Positions 22,592 through 32,249 of a DNA stretch of 64,000 bases are shown here, piece by piece. Location: positions 496,001 to 560,000 of the forward strand of contig JAHBBC010000009.1 of assembly GCA_019915015.1 (NCBI GenBank). Reading direction: 5' to 3'. The notes under the pieces are model-generated. The model saw nothing but the letters and a program-made list of their open reading frames with translations. It did not search any database and was not told where the DNA came from. Source of the DNA: Auriscalpium vulgare (taxonomy: Eukaryota; Basidiomycota; Agaricomycetes; Russulales; Auriscalpiaceae). Numbering within the stretch: the stretch's first letter is position 1; each line of letters starts with the position of its first letter. Both the position numbers and the translations under genes were made by a program.

Positions 22592-24361
22592 TCAAAGACT
22601 TGGATCCAGCCTGACGGCCGGCTTGGACACGCGACCTGAGCGAGTCGTGGTCTGCAGCGCAGGTTCGTACACAGACCCTAAGTTCTGTCGTACGACCGGC
22701 GGGGACGGAGGGCGCGGAGCGGCAACGGGTACGGCGGGACGAGCGGACGACGCGGAGGGCAGCGGTGTGGACGGGAGCGGCGCGGAGGGCATCTGGGCAG
22801 AGGGAGGAACGAGCGGGTCAACGGCAACTGGATCGGAAGAAATAGGAATAGAGAATAATTTGTTAATGACAACGGCGTGGGGACGAGGCGCGCGAGGATG
22901 ACGGCGGTGGAAGCGGTCGATGAGTTCGTTCTGGGTGGTAGGGATGTCGGACAAGGGAACCCACGAGTTTTCGGACTCGGGGAGCGACTTCCAGCGAACG
23001 AGGTACTCGAAACGATGACCAATCTTGCGACAGTCCTGGAGCGACTGAATTTGCAACGCGGCATCTTCGGCGAGTTCGAAAGGAGTCGGAGAGGAATGAG
23101 GATGGAAGTCGGAGGGGTCACGATACGGTTCAAGGAGTGAGACGTTGAATACGGGGTGAAGACGAGAGAGGTAGGAAGGGAGACGAAGGAGGTAAGCGGA
23201 TGAGCCTATTTTGCGAATGATGGGGTACGGGCCGAGACGGCGATGATCGAGCTTGAGAGAAGGACGTGTAGTCTTGATATTGCGACGGAGTAGCCAGACG
23301 AGCTGGTCAGGCTTGAACTCCGGAGCAGGTAGCGACTTCTCGTTGTAGTACTTGGACTGCAAAGCTTGCGCGTGCAATAACTCGGCGCGCAATTCGGCAT
23401 GGATGACGTCGAGACGAGTCGCGAGGTCGTCCGCAGCGGGAACGCTGGAACGCTCGGTGAGTTGCGGCTCGAAGGTGGGGTGGAAAGCGAAATTGGCGAA
23501 GAAGGGACTTTGGTGCGTGGAACTGTTCTCGAGGTTGTTGAAGGCGAACTCTCCCAGAGGGAGGTAGTCGACCCAATCGTCCTGTTGATAAGAACAATAT
23601 GCACGTAAGTACGTCTCGAGCGTCTGATTCGTGCGCTCCGTCAGACCGTCAGTCTGCGGGTGATACGCCGTCGACGTCCGAGACTCAATCTTGAGCAGGG
23701 AAAGAAGCTCAGTCCAAAAACGCGAAATGAAAACAGAACCACGATCCGAAATGATAGAATCGGGAAGGCCATGGTAGCGGAAGATCCTGTCGAGGAACAA
23801 CCAGGCCAACCCAGGCGCGTCGATCGTCTCGTTACAAGGAACGAAATGCGCGTAGCGCGTGAGACGATCGCACACGACCCAAATAGAATCGAAGCCATGA
23901 GAAAGAGGAAGCTTTACGATGAAGTCCATGGTGATTGCCTTCCACGGGCGTGAAGGAATGTCGAGCGGCTTGAGAAGCCCATACGGTTTGTGACGCGGCG
24001 TCTTGATACGCGCACAAGTATCGCATGCTTCAACGTAGCGACGCACGAAGGTCTGCATGCCGGGCCAGGAATAGTCTCGAGAGACCAACCCAAGCGTGCG
24101 AGTACGACCAGGGTGTCCTGTGGATGGAAGATCATGACGCGAGTGAAGAATGTCAGCACGTAGTGGTCGAGGGACAAAGAGTTTTCCTTTGTGGAACACA
24201 AGTCCACCCTCGGACGTGAAGTCCGAGTTGCCATGAACGAGCGCTTCGCGCCATTCGACATCTTCTCGAAACGCGTCTTTGAAGCGCTCGAGAAGCGTTG
24301 AACTGTCGATGGAGAGAGTGGTGAGGGCGCTGAGCGTCGTAGAGCTCGATGATGATGAAAC
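22592..24361 (-). CDS. Pol part 2: integrase and chromodomain-like tail
   Basis: Integrase of the retrotransposon. Visible are the zinc-binding part (H-H-C-C with CDTCARIKTPRH), the DDE core (TMDFIVKLPLS with the first Asp, DRGSVFISRFW with the second, YHPQTDGLTERTNQ with Glu) and a C-terminal chromodomain-like block (FEYLVRWKSLPESENSWVPL), followed by a Pro/Ser-rich tail. No ATG starts this frame; it must be reached from the upstream pro-RT frame, which is one base out of register. A 56-nt intron-like segment (24417-24362, gtgcag to cacag) would join them, or one base has been lost in the run near 24371-24374. Confidence 0.85.
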   Translation of the reverse strand, partial: VSSSSSSTTLSALTTLSIDSSTLLERFKDAFREDVEWREALVHGNSDFTSEGGLVFHKGKLFVPRPLRADILHSRHDLPSTGHPGRTRTLGLVSRDYSWPGMQTFVRRYVEACDTCARIKTPRHKPYGLLKPLDIPSRPWKAITMDFIVKLPLSHGFDSIWVVCDRLTRYAHFVPCNETIDAPGLAWLFLDRIFRYHGLPDSIISDRGSVFISRFWTELLSLLKIESRTSTAYHPQTDGLTERTNQTLETYLRAYCSYQQDDWVDYLPLGEFAFNNLENSSTHQSPFFANFAFHPTFEPQLTERSSVPAADDLATRLDVIHAELRAELLHAQALQSKYYNEKSLPAPEFKPDQLVWLLRRNIKTTRPSLKLDHRRLGPYPIIRKIGSSAYLLRLPSYLSRLHPVFNVSLLEPYRDPSDFHPHSSPTPFELAEDAALQIQSLQDCRKIGHRFEYLVRWKSLPESENSWVPLSDIPTTQNELIDRFHRRHPRAPRPHAVVINKLFSIPISSDPVAVDPLVPPSAQMPSAPLPSTPLPSASSARPAVPVAAPRPPSPPVVRQNLGSVYEPALQTTTRSGRVSKPAVRLDPSL

Positions 24362-26841
24362 CTGTGAAGGAAAAGATGTTCTGTGTGTTTAGCAGTGAGT
24401 ATCGTCCGGTTCTGCACCAGGAGGGTGTCATCCCCCTTTTTAGGGACGAAGTCAGCTCGTCGCGATGGAGGATCCGCAACGTTCGACGATCCGGGACCCC
24501 AGGTCAACCGGAAGTCAAAATCAGACAGAAACATAGCCCAACGCGCCTGACGGCGGTTGAGAACCTTCGAGGACATGAAGTACTCGAGGTTCTTGTGATC
24601 AGAGATGACAGAAATAGGAAACGGCGAACCGAGTAGCCACGCCCGCATATCGCGAAACGAATCGACAATAGCGAGTAGTTCCTTGTCGTGGATCTCGTAA
24701 TTGATTTCCGCCGGTGCAAGCTTGCGCGAGTAGTAGGCGATCGGATGAAGTTGACCTTCGTCGTCCGGCTGTTGACAGACGCCAGAGATGGCGAAGTCGG
24801 ACGCGTCGGTGCTGAGCGTGCACGGCGCGAGCGGATTATAGTGGCGTAGCACTGGGTAGGACGTGAACGCACGCTTGAGGCGTTCGAATGCGTCGCGCGT
24901 AGCATCTGAAAATTCAAAGACGATGTTCTTCTTGGTCAGTGCGACAAGCGGAGTGGTGATGCGAGCATAACCGTCAACGAAACGACGGTAGAAGTTAGCA
25001 AAACCAAGGAAAGACTGAAGTTCCTTCACCGAACTGGGCACGGGCCAGTCGGTAATCGTCGCGAGCTTCTTGGGGTTCATCTTGACGCCTTCAGCGCCGA
25101 CGATGTAGCCCAGATACTCCACCTCTGCCTTGTCCCACTCGCATTTCGCGGGGTTAACGCAGAGATGAGCGTCGCGAAGACGATCGAGAACGAGCGCAAC
25201 GTGTTTGTCGTGCTCTTCTTGAGTTCTCGAGAAGATGAGTATGTCGTCGAGGTAGACGACACATACGATGTCGAGTAAGTCTCGTAGGACGTCCTGGATA
25301 AATGCCTGGAAAGACGCGGGTGCGTTAGTTAAACCATACGGCACGACGAGGTGCTCGAATAGTCCGAGGGGCGTGCGGAAAGCGGTCTTCCACTCGTCAC
25401 CCTCCTTGATACGCAAATGAGAGTAAGCTGAAACGAGATCGATGAGCGTGAATACTTTGCAGCCCTGTACACGATCGAGCAGGTCGTGCACAAGCGGAAC
25501 TGGGTAGCGGTTCTTCTTCGTGATCGCGTTGAGTCCGCGATAGTCGACGCAGAGGCGAAGGTTGCCCGTCTTCTTGCGGATGAATAGGACGGGTGCGCCA
25601 GCAGAGGATGTCGAGCTACGGATGTGCCCGCGCTCGAGATTGGTGTTGACGTACTCGGCTAGCGCTTCGCGTTCTTGAGGCGTGAGGCGGTATAGTGGAC
25701 CGAATGGTGGATCTTTCCCCTCCTCGAGCTCGATGTCGACATCGAACGAACGATGCGCTGGGAGTTTGTCGAACTCGGAAGAGGAAAAGACGGTCGATGC
25801 CCACGGCATGTACTTGGCCGGGATATGCTGCGCGAGGTCGTCACCAGACGCAGCGGGTGGAGGGTCGGCATCGAGGTCGTCAAGAGGTGAGGATGTCGAA
25901 CTGGTCGCCGAAATGAATGCGGGCGAACCAGTGGGGAGGAAACGAATGAGGCAGACATCATGCGGTTGCGCACGCGCGGCCTTAGCGAATTTGCGAGGTG
26001 AAATGGTGCGAATGTTGGGCGCAGGTGTGAGCGAGGGAGTAGAGCGACCGGAGCCATTCCACTGAACGAGGGACGAGAGTAGCGAGGGTCGAGGAGTCGA
26101 AGGACTTGGCGAGGATGCGCGATCCTGCCGTGGTGATGCATCGGGTGTCGGGCGGATTGTTGTTGAAGCGAACGCAGTCGCGCCAGTTAGACCGAAGCCT
26201 ATGCCGACGGATGTAGTCGAGTTGAGCGAAGGACGAGTGAGTCGGGGCGCGAGACCGGAGCCTCTCGCAGAGATGGTGACTGGGTGTGTTCGAGCAAGTC
26301 CGCAACAATCGAGGGTGAGGTTGGAATCAACCCAATCGATGTTGGGATTGTGGCGTTGGAGCCAATCGAGACCTAAAATGACAGGATAGCCGACTGCGAC
26401 AACAGCCAGCGCTATAAATTCAGAGTGAGCTCCCACCGAAAGGTTAGTGACTACATCCTGGGTGATCAGGCCAGAAGCAATCGGGCGATCGTCAACCGCC
26501 ATGATGGGAACCGGAACGTCCTTGAGACGTCGCGAAAGAGAATGACGCGTCGCAAAGCGCTCCGAAATGCACGACGTCGTTGCGCCGCTGTCCACGAGCG
26601 CGTACGTGTGCAGAGGAGAACGGTTAGGAAAAGAGAGTGTGACAGACACAAAGAAATGGTCTGGTGAGTTAAGCATGGGCGCGGATGAAGCGAATATGAA
26701 GGACGGGTTAGAACGATACGCAGGCATGAACGTGTTGTCCGTTGCACGAACATGCGTGGGCTCCGGCGTGAAAGCCGTTGCTGAGAGACGTGTCCCATCG
26801 TCAGCCGGATGCCCTGGGACGTGGGAGCAGCCGGCTAGGCT
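23914..26841 (-). CDS. Pol part 1: protease, reverse transcriptase, RNase H
   Basis: The protease shows the aspartic motif YALVDSGATTSC, reverse transcriptase shows LIDLVSAYSHLRI and the active site YLDDILIFS, and RNase H begins LSTDASDFAISG. The frame has no need of its own start: it overlaps the end of gag in the -1 frame and is reached by a slip at GGGAAAA (26847-26841). The first in-frame ATG is at 26727. Homology ends near 24400; the remaining frame to 23914 overlaps integrase out of register and looks non-coding unless the RNA is left unspliced. Confidence 0.88.
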   Translation of the reverse strand, partial: SLAGCSHVPGHPADDGTRLSATAFTPEPTHVRATDNTFMPAYRSNPSFIFASSAPMLNSPDHFFVSVTLSFPNRSPLHTYALVDSGATTSCISERFATRHSLSRRLKDVPVPIMAVDDRPIASGLITQDVVTNLSVGAHSEFIALAVVAVGYPVILGLDWLQRHNPNIDWVDSNLTLDCCGLARTHPVTISARGSGLAPRLTRPSLNSTTSVGIGFGLTGATAFASTTIRPTPDASPRQDRASSPSPSTPRPSLLSSLVQWNGSGRSTPSLTPAPNIRTISPRKFAKAARAQPHDVCLIRFLPTGSPAFISATSSTSSPLDDLDADPPPAASGDDLAQHIPAKYMPWASTVFSSSEFDKLPAHRSFDVDIELEEGKDPPFGPLYRLTPQEREALAEYVNTNLERGHIRSSTSSAGAPVLFIRKKTGNLRLCVDYRGLNAITKKNRYPVPLVHDLLDRVQGCKVFTLIDLVSAYSHLRIKEGDEWKTAFRTPLGLFEHLVVPYGLTNAPASFQAFIQDVLRDLLDIVCVVYLDDILIFSRTQEEHDKHVALVLDRLRDAHLCVNPAKCEWDKAEVEYLGYIVGAEGVKMNPKKLATITDWPVPSSVKELQSFLGFANFYRRFVDGYARITTPLVALTKKNIVFEFSDATRDAFERLKRAFTSYPVLRHYNPLAPCTLSTDASDFAISGVCQQPDDEGQLHPIAYYSRKLAPAEINYEIHDKELLAIVDSFRDMRAWLLGSPFPISVISDHKNLEYFMSSKVLNRRQARWAMFLSDFDFRLTWGPGSSNVADPPSRRADFVPKKGDDTLLVQNRTILTAKHTEHLFLHRFHHHRALRRSAPSPLSPSTVQRFSSASKTRFEKMSNGAKRSFMATRTSRPRVDLCSTKENSLSLDHYVLTFFTRVMIFHPQDTLVVLARLGWSLETIPGPACRPSCVATLKHAILVRVSRRRVTNRMGFSSRSTFLHARGRQSPWTSS

Positions 26842-26847
26842 TTTCCC
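26803..26847 (-). promoter_or_regulatory. Predicted -1 ribosomal frameshift site, gag-pol
   Basis: On the element's strand the gag frame reads tcg|gga|aaa|gcc|tag, giving a canonical X XXY YYZ heptamer G GGA AAA. The pol frame is exactly -1. Four bases after the heptamer AGCCGG (26836-26831) can pair with CCGGCT (26808-26803) to form a 6-bp stem, a usual stimulator. Confidence 0.75.
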
Positions 26848-27992
26848 GACGACGAGGACGCAGGAGCGCGCGAGGCAAAGTTCTTCTTCGCGCGCTCGGA
26901 CATGTTAGGGCAGTTCGAAATGACATGATTACCTTGCCCGCAGTAGATGCACAGACCGTCGCGGCGGCGACGATCCTTCTCGGTTTGTGTGAGAGGGGCG
27001 CGGACCTTGGTCGCGTCGATCTCCATGGGTACAACCGACGAGTGCGAGGCGGGTGGTGCGGTCTGCGTCGTCGACGAGGACGCCTGACCGGAACGCGGAG
27101 TTGAAGGCTGTTGCTTAGCCTTGCCCTTGTCCTTGTCGTTAAAGGACGATTTGGTGCGATTCTTCTCGATGTTACGCTTGTGCACGCGGTTATCGAGCTC
27201 GGTCGCTTTCGCGACGTACCTGTCAAACTCAGTAGGAACAACAGGAACAGAGACGAAAAGGTCTTTGACTTCTTCCTTCAGACCCTCATAGAACTTCTGG
27301 ATCTTCGTCGCTTCGGAGAAGTCAACGTAGACCAGTAGCTCTCGGAAACGAGACGCGTAGCTCGAGCACGAGCCAGTCTGCTTGAGTGCTTCGATCTTGC
27401 GTAGAGCCGTTCCGACGACGTCGCTGTCGCCGAAATTCTCTCGGAAATCGATGATGAGGTCGCGGAAGTCGTAGAGCAATTCCTCGTTGCTCTTCTTGAT
27501 AGCCGTGAACCAGCTCTTGGCGGAGCCGTCGGCGAGGTACGACTGCAAATACAAAGCCCTGTGATAGTCAGTAGGGAGCGAGGCACGAGACAGCTCGACG
27601 GCCGCCTCGATCTCGTCAATGAACGGTTCGACGTCAGTCGCTTTACCCGTGAACACGCGTGGTTCCTTGAATCGAGCGACGCCACGAGGGACGTCGTCGA
27701 AATCGCGAGTACGGGTGGATTGCGCAGCCGCTGCAGGCTGCGGGGCGCTGTGAATACGTTCCGTAAGGGCCTCAAGAGCGGCGCCGATACGTCGCTGATT
27801 GTCGTCAGCGTATTGTACCTGTCGGCTGACGCCCTTGAGTGTCTCCAGCATCGCACTGAAGTCCTGCCAGGTCGGATTACTCGGAGGTACCTGTGGAGCA
27901 GTTTCAGCTGTCTCTTGAGCGGGTACCTGGTCCTGGGAGATGTTCCCAGTGGTGCTGGGCCAGGGATTTTCGTCGTAGCCTGCTGCGGACAT
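26835..27992 (-). CDS. Gag protein
   Basis: Structural capsid-nucleocapsid protein of the retrotransposon, 385 aa from the ATG at 27992. The middle has the Ty3-type gag core (ARFKEPRVFTGKATDVEPFI ... YLADGSAKSWF). The C-terminus carries one CCHC zinc knuckle (CIYCGQGNHVISNC) after a basic, Ser-rich stretch. It ends at a TAG inside the frameshift site. Confidence 0.88.
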   Translation of the reverse strand: MSAAGYDENPWPSTTGNISQDQVPAQETAETAPQVPPSNPTWQDFSAMLETLKGVSRQVQYADDNQRRIGAALEALTERIHSAPQPAAAAQSTRTRDFDDVPRGVARFKEPRVFTGKATDVEPFIDEIEAAVELSRASLPTDYHRALYLQSYLADGSAKSWFTAIKKSNEELLYDFRDLIIDFRENFGDSDVVGTALRKIEALKQTGSCSSYASRFRELLVYVDFSEATKIQKFYEGLKEEVKDLFVSVPVVPTEFDRYVAKATELDNRVHKRNIEKNRTKSSFNDKDKGKAKQQPSTPRSGQASSSTTQTAPPASHSSVVPMEIDATKVRAPLTQTEKDRRRRDGLCIYCGQGNHVISNCPNMSERAKKNFASRAPASSSSGKA

Positions 27993-28087
27993 ATTAGCAG
28001 AAATGTATGAGAGAAATAGGGGCTAGTGTCGAGTGTTGAGATGTCGAGAAGAAGTTAAGAAGCAAAGGTAGGGTTTCGAGTGGGGTG

Positions 28088-28097
28088 GTCGAGTCAA
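28088..28097 (-). other. Primer-binding region, possible self-priming
   Basis: Just inside the 5' LTR the element's strand reads TTGACTCGAC, exactly complementary to GTCGAGTCAA within the LTR (28164-28173). That fits Tf1-style self-priming, in which the start of the RNA folds back on the priming site. I did not find an initiator-tRNA-type site. Confidence 0.45.
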
Positions 28098-28099
28098 AC

Positions 28100-28372
28100 T
28101 GTAACGGGCCGAGTGTGAGAAGCAGAGGAGGTTCGAGAACAGAGCGGGTGCTCGTTGCTGGCGTTGACTCGACAAGGAGAAGTACATGAGCGAGAGGCGA
28201 CTATGAGCGAGCCACGAACCAAACACACGTAAACATAAGAGTCTGCCGAGTCAAGTAAGTACGAGGCGAATAGAGAACGAGTCTGTTGGATACACAACAC
28301 GCGCACGATGAGAACGAGTCCGTGAACGTACGTAGAATGTCCGTTGGTAAGTAAGTGACCATGCCCATGACA
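28100..28372 (-). repeat. 5' LTR
   Basis: 273-bp LTR, identical by eye to 22282-22554. It should contain the element's promoter on the minus strand; no clear TATA box was seen. Confidence 0.95.
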
Positions 28373-28647
28373 CCCAGCCGCCGTCCCCGGTGCCCCAGCC
28401 GCCGTCCCCGCAGCCCCTGCCGGTGTCCCAGCCAATGTCTCCGCTGTCCCCGATACGCTCTCTCCCACTTGCAATCCCCCCCATCCCCGTCATACCCGCT
28501 GCCGAATCAGCGCGCCCCCGGCCGCGACGCGTCGCTGCCACGGCCGCTACCACACGTGCCGCAGAGGCGCCGTCGGAGGCACTCGACGAGCCACAGGCGC
28601 CTCCTGCGAAGAAGAGGAAGAAGGGAGCAAGTAATAGGCGGTCCTGA

Positions 28648-29464
28648 TGCTCTCTCGTCCTGGCTTTCTTGCTGTATCCTTATTGTACATCGCCTGTAAT
28701 TGTAGTGATCCTTGAATGCTAGCTGGGCTCGTGTATTGACGTCTAAGGCCATAAGATGACATGTGAGGCTACTAGTCTAGTGATCTAGTAAGTGCTAAGC
28801 CTCCCTACCCCCTCTGCTCGTATGATGTCGCATGGCTATGCCTGGCTGACCCAGTCTGGCTGCCTATGGTAGGTCCTGGGTCCTGGGTCGGCTCGCATGG
28901 CGTCACATAGCCATGCCCCGGCTAACCGAGTCTTGCCGCCTTGGCTAGGTCCCTAGTCTCGCGTCGGCTCGTATGGCCTCGGATAGCCACGCGTGGCTAT
29001 CCCAGTCTCGCAGCCATGCCAAGGTCCCGAGACTAGCGAACTCAACCATTCGACGTGAGGCTATCCGAGGTCGACCCCAGACCGGCGACCGTGCCAGGGC
29101 CTGCCCAGGCTGGAGACCCGTCCAAGGTCCACCTGAGATCACGTGAGTCTATCTGAGACCACGGCCCTTTTGCTGATGTAGGGAGCTGCACCGTCGACGC
29201 GCAATGGATGTATAAGGTGGCAGATGTTGTGGGCCGCTTGTTGGCGGACAATCTCCATGAGGACTTGTGACACGTAGATTTCTGTACCAAGTTTTTTTTG
29301 GTCAATTCAATCGAGGTCCACAAGGATTCGCCGGTTCTACACCCGCTCGTCACCGGTACGCGCGACCGACAAAAGGCGTCCTCTCGTTGACAGGTTTGCT
29401 TTCTGAGTATTATCCGTGCTGTACCTTACACTGACAACTGACAATGCAAAGCGCTATTCTTGCA
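28648..29464. repeat. Intergenic with about 76-bp tandem repeats
   Basis: No gene. Three degenerate direct copies of a 73-76 bp unit lie at 28817-28891, 28892-28967 and 28968-29040, each starting ctcgNatg and containing an agtct-type block, with a weaker fourth copy after them. From 29140 to 29464 I see nothing distinct apart from an 8-base t run near 29290. Confidence 0.6.
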
Positions 29465-31111
29465 TTAGCTGTCACGCACACCCTCACCACCCGCACACGA
29501 AATGACTGCTGTCTCGCCAACATCTATAACTCCCATCCCACCTTCCTCCCACCACTCACCCACAGACGCCGACTTGCCATCCTCGCCCGTCTCGCGGCCA
29601 ATGAGCTCCTTCGCCTGCTCAAGCTCGACAATCGGATCAAACGCCTCGATGTCGCTGCCCGCGAACGTGGCGAAGTGCATCGCGAGCGTGTGCCGCGAGC
29701 GGAGCGCGCCGTGCATGCGCAGCGCCTGCGCGGGTGTTGCGTGCAGGGCAGTGAGGAACGATTTCGGCGTTTCGAGGAGCTGGAGCGCGGTGAGTTATGC
29801 AGCGCGGAAAGAGGGCCAGGAGGAACGGACTCGGAGGCCTAAGCGCGCTATGAAGGAAAGTGTTCCGCCGCGCCAAATAGGGAGCATGGCGACGTCGAAC
29901 GGACCATACCGCTCCCCGATATCTGGAACATGTCAGCCGGCACTCCCGTACCAGAATTTGTCTTGCACTGACCTTCAAAGATCGGACATGGTCCATTCGT
30001 TGTCATGTAGCCGGAATCGCTACGGATGCCGTGGATGACGTCAAGTAAGAGCAAGGAGAGCAAAGATACATACCCAGCGAAATACGCCGACACACGCGCG
30101 TCCGCGCCATCGGGCTGCGGAAGACTCTGCTCTACGACCCAACTTGCCCAGAGCGTCGTCCGAGTATCCATGAAGCCGCGCCCTGATGACCAGGTGAGTA
30201 TCTTCTGAATGCGGCAAGAAACATTCTTCACGTACCGCTGGTATGTTGTGCAGGCGTGCACACGAATTTCAGATGCTGTGATGACCTAGGAGCCACGGGC
30301 AAGGTTAAGGTATCCCACCAGTCCATCTCTGTAACCTGTGAAGCGGGTATCCCTGTTTCCAAGAACCAAGCCTTGTTTCCTGCGATTGCGCCAGTGAGCA
30401 GACAAGCAACCTAGCTACGGTGTTCAGGAACTCACCTAATGGTACGATGAAATGCACCCCAGTTCCGCGCCATGAGTAGATAGACTGTAACGTAGGAAGG
30501 TCCAGGTGGTCGTAGCTGCGCGGGATGAGCATTCACCGTAGCAGAGCAAGTGTCGTAACTTACTGGTTATGCGAGTACACGACGAACTGGATGGTTGGGA
30601 GCTGCTCGACCGTGCACGGGGGAGGAAGGCGCCGGTGCACTCCCACCCACGGAGAAGGTCCGGCACGATTGGAAAATATGGGGTCGAACAGGACGCGCGG
30701 AGGCTCCTCCCCATCACTCGAAGACGTGCCGGGAAATTCGACAAGAAAGCTCTGGGCAAAACCGTCAGGGCGGGGAAGGACTGAATAAGGAACGCGACGT
30801 ACCGCATGCCCAAGCCAAGTAGCCTTCACGGAGGGCTCCGGGCGTCCCGAAGACTTAGTGGCTCCCCAATCCGGCTTCACAACCTTGACCGGGGGGTGAG
30901 GGTGCGCCAGGTGGGCTCGAGCGAACTCGAGAGGAATATCAGATATAGCTGGAAGACTTGGGAGCGCAGGTAGTGGGAGTGTGAACGCCCGGCGAACAGT
31001 TCTCCCCTGGGGTCCGGTGCTGCCAGTAGGTGGGGCGGCGTCGGTCTCTACGATGTTCCACGGATTCTGGAATAACTTGCGCGTGTCATCGGCATGATGA
31101 GCGGGGCGCAT
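29465..31111 (-). CDS. NAPE-PLD-like metallo-beta-lactamase hydrolase
   Basis: Predicted zinc-dependent phosphodiesterase of the N-acyl-phosphatidylethanolamine phospholipase D family, which releases N-acylethanolamines from membrane lipid. Exons 31111-30564, 30515-30436, 30379-30236, 30182-30074, 30019-29973, 29922-29831 and 29779-29465 join cleanly to 444 aa. Metal-binding motifs are present: SHNHYDHLD (HxHxDH) split by intron 1, a His in CTPAQHTSG, the Asp in YFAGDSGY, and a late His in LAMHFATF. IFSNRAGPS and RRLPPPCTVEQLP also match the family. No signal peptide is evident; yeast Fmp30 is mitochondrial, but I cannot place this protein. Frame intact, all introns 48-56 nt. Confidence 0.9.
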
Positions 31112-32249
31112 GCTAAGTTGAAGGGTATCTCGGAGACGGTGGTGTTGGTGGTAGGCGGAGAGCTTGAATGTTGTACGGTTCGGAACGAGGCTTTAAAGCG
31201 AGGAGCTGCGAGGCTGATGTCACTGCTGAAACCCTAACCTAGCGAACCCTTCGCCCGCCGGGCAAGAATCTGAACAAATAATATTGTACACGTCAACGAT
31301 GTCTCCCGACGGAGTTACAGTTTCGGAGACCTATGCATACCTGGCAGGTACATCTTGACTAACCATGACACCTTGAACCGTCTCGGACTCGTATCGGTAT
31401 GGCGCGCGTCGAGGTTACGAGATTGCGAAGGTCTGTTGACTCTAAGCTCCCCCGGACGGATTGGCACACCGTGCAATGGCCAATGGAGGTCGCCACTTGG
31501 TATGAAACGATCTTGACGGCCGCGATGTAAAACTATCGGGATGTGCTGGGGATGTGTGGACGGTGGTGGAGGGAAGGAGGATTATTGTTTTCGAACTCCG
31601 CCTCTACGACCGCGCCGGCCCGTTGCGCACCGTCTACGAATATCGCCTCAGTCTTTCCGAGTCCCAGCGCATCGGAGTGTGGCTAGTTTTGCGGCAATCT
31701 TCGCGTCGTTCGTGGCCGACCCATAGCGTTTGAAGTCGTTCACCATGTGCAACGCACTGAGGAGCTCTCTGCATGTTCTGCGGCCCGGGTTACTTGTTCG
31801 CAATTCCTTTGAACCCCGCTGCTCTTGCGCTGCTCTGCAAGACTTTCTATCCATACCCTCGCTGCCTGGTCTCGCTACGAGGCGCGACCCATGTCCCAAT
31901 GTCCACCCGTCACTCTTCGCTTCTCTCCGAACCTCGCTGCCTTACTATGCCACGGAACGTGCACGCGTCCTGCCTTCCAGCATCGGAGTAGTCATTTGCC
32001 AACCGAAATATGCCCGAGTCTCGTAGACTAGCGACCTAGCTATAACCAAGCATGAGAGACTAACGAGGCAGGCAGGTGTTTACGAGGCTCACCCTCACTT
32101 CTGCCCTCTTTCCCGCCGCTATCATCCCCGGTACTTCCCTCAGCAGGCGCACTAATTCCTCGCTAACATCGAGCCATCTGATTCCATCAGCTCGTACGTA
32201 CGTACCCAGCGCTCCTCGGCGCCGCCAGGCAAAGCGGCAGCGCGTGGCT
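31112..32249. other. Intergenic
   Basis: About 1.1 kb without a supported gene. It should contain the promoter of the NAPE-PLD-like gene and the 3' UTR of the second F-box gene. Short open frames here show no domain. Confidence 0.35.

Larger units (their letters stand above)
22282..28372 (-). mobile_element. Ty3/gypsy chromovirus-type LTR retrotransposon
   Basis: Complete 6091-bp element read on the minus strand: 5' LTR 28372-28100, gag, pro-RT-RNase H, integrase with chromodomain-like tail, polypurine tract, 3' LTR 22554-22282. The two 273-bp LTRs look identical base for base, begin TG and end CA, and are flanked by 5-bp duplications, so the insertion is young. Gene order (integrase after RNase H) places it in Ty3/gypsy and the C-terminal chromodomain-like segment in the chromoviruses. 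It sits inside the DUF6698-like gene in antisense orientation. One frame break between RNase H and integrase leaves activity uncertain. Confidence 0.95.
20544..28647 (+). pseudogene. DUF6698-like gene, split by an LTR retrotransposon
   Basis: Function unknown; the family is largely restricted to Agaricomycetes. Exons 20544-20755, 20809-20973, 21030-21147, 21207-21415, 21465-21600, 21652-21786, 21839-21984 and 22035-22281 match its layout: a Pro/Ala-rich start, GALLVPKRYQEEY, SKMWASYLYAAHIVFD, FRHIFLGP, SVTPRTIAYTAIQ and ETMAWWN. The frame is then interrupted by the retroelement at 22282 and resumes in the same frame at 28378, ending at 28647 (basic C-terminus PPAKKRKKG). Without the insertion it would encode 545 aa. 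Intron 1 (20756-20808) begins with GC rather than GT. The insertion adds stops, so the present protein would lose its Pro-rich and basic tail; the conserved core is still encoded. Confidence 0.75.

Noticed and set aside
22592..27992. Endogenous virus of the host
   Set aside because: There is no envelope-like frame; gag, pro, RT, RNase H, integrase and LTRs fit an ordinary fungal Ty3/gypsy retrotransposon.
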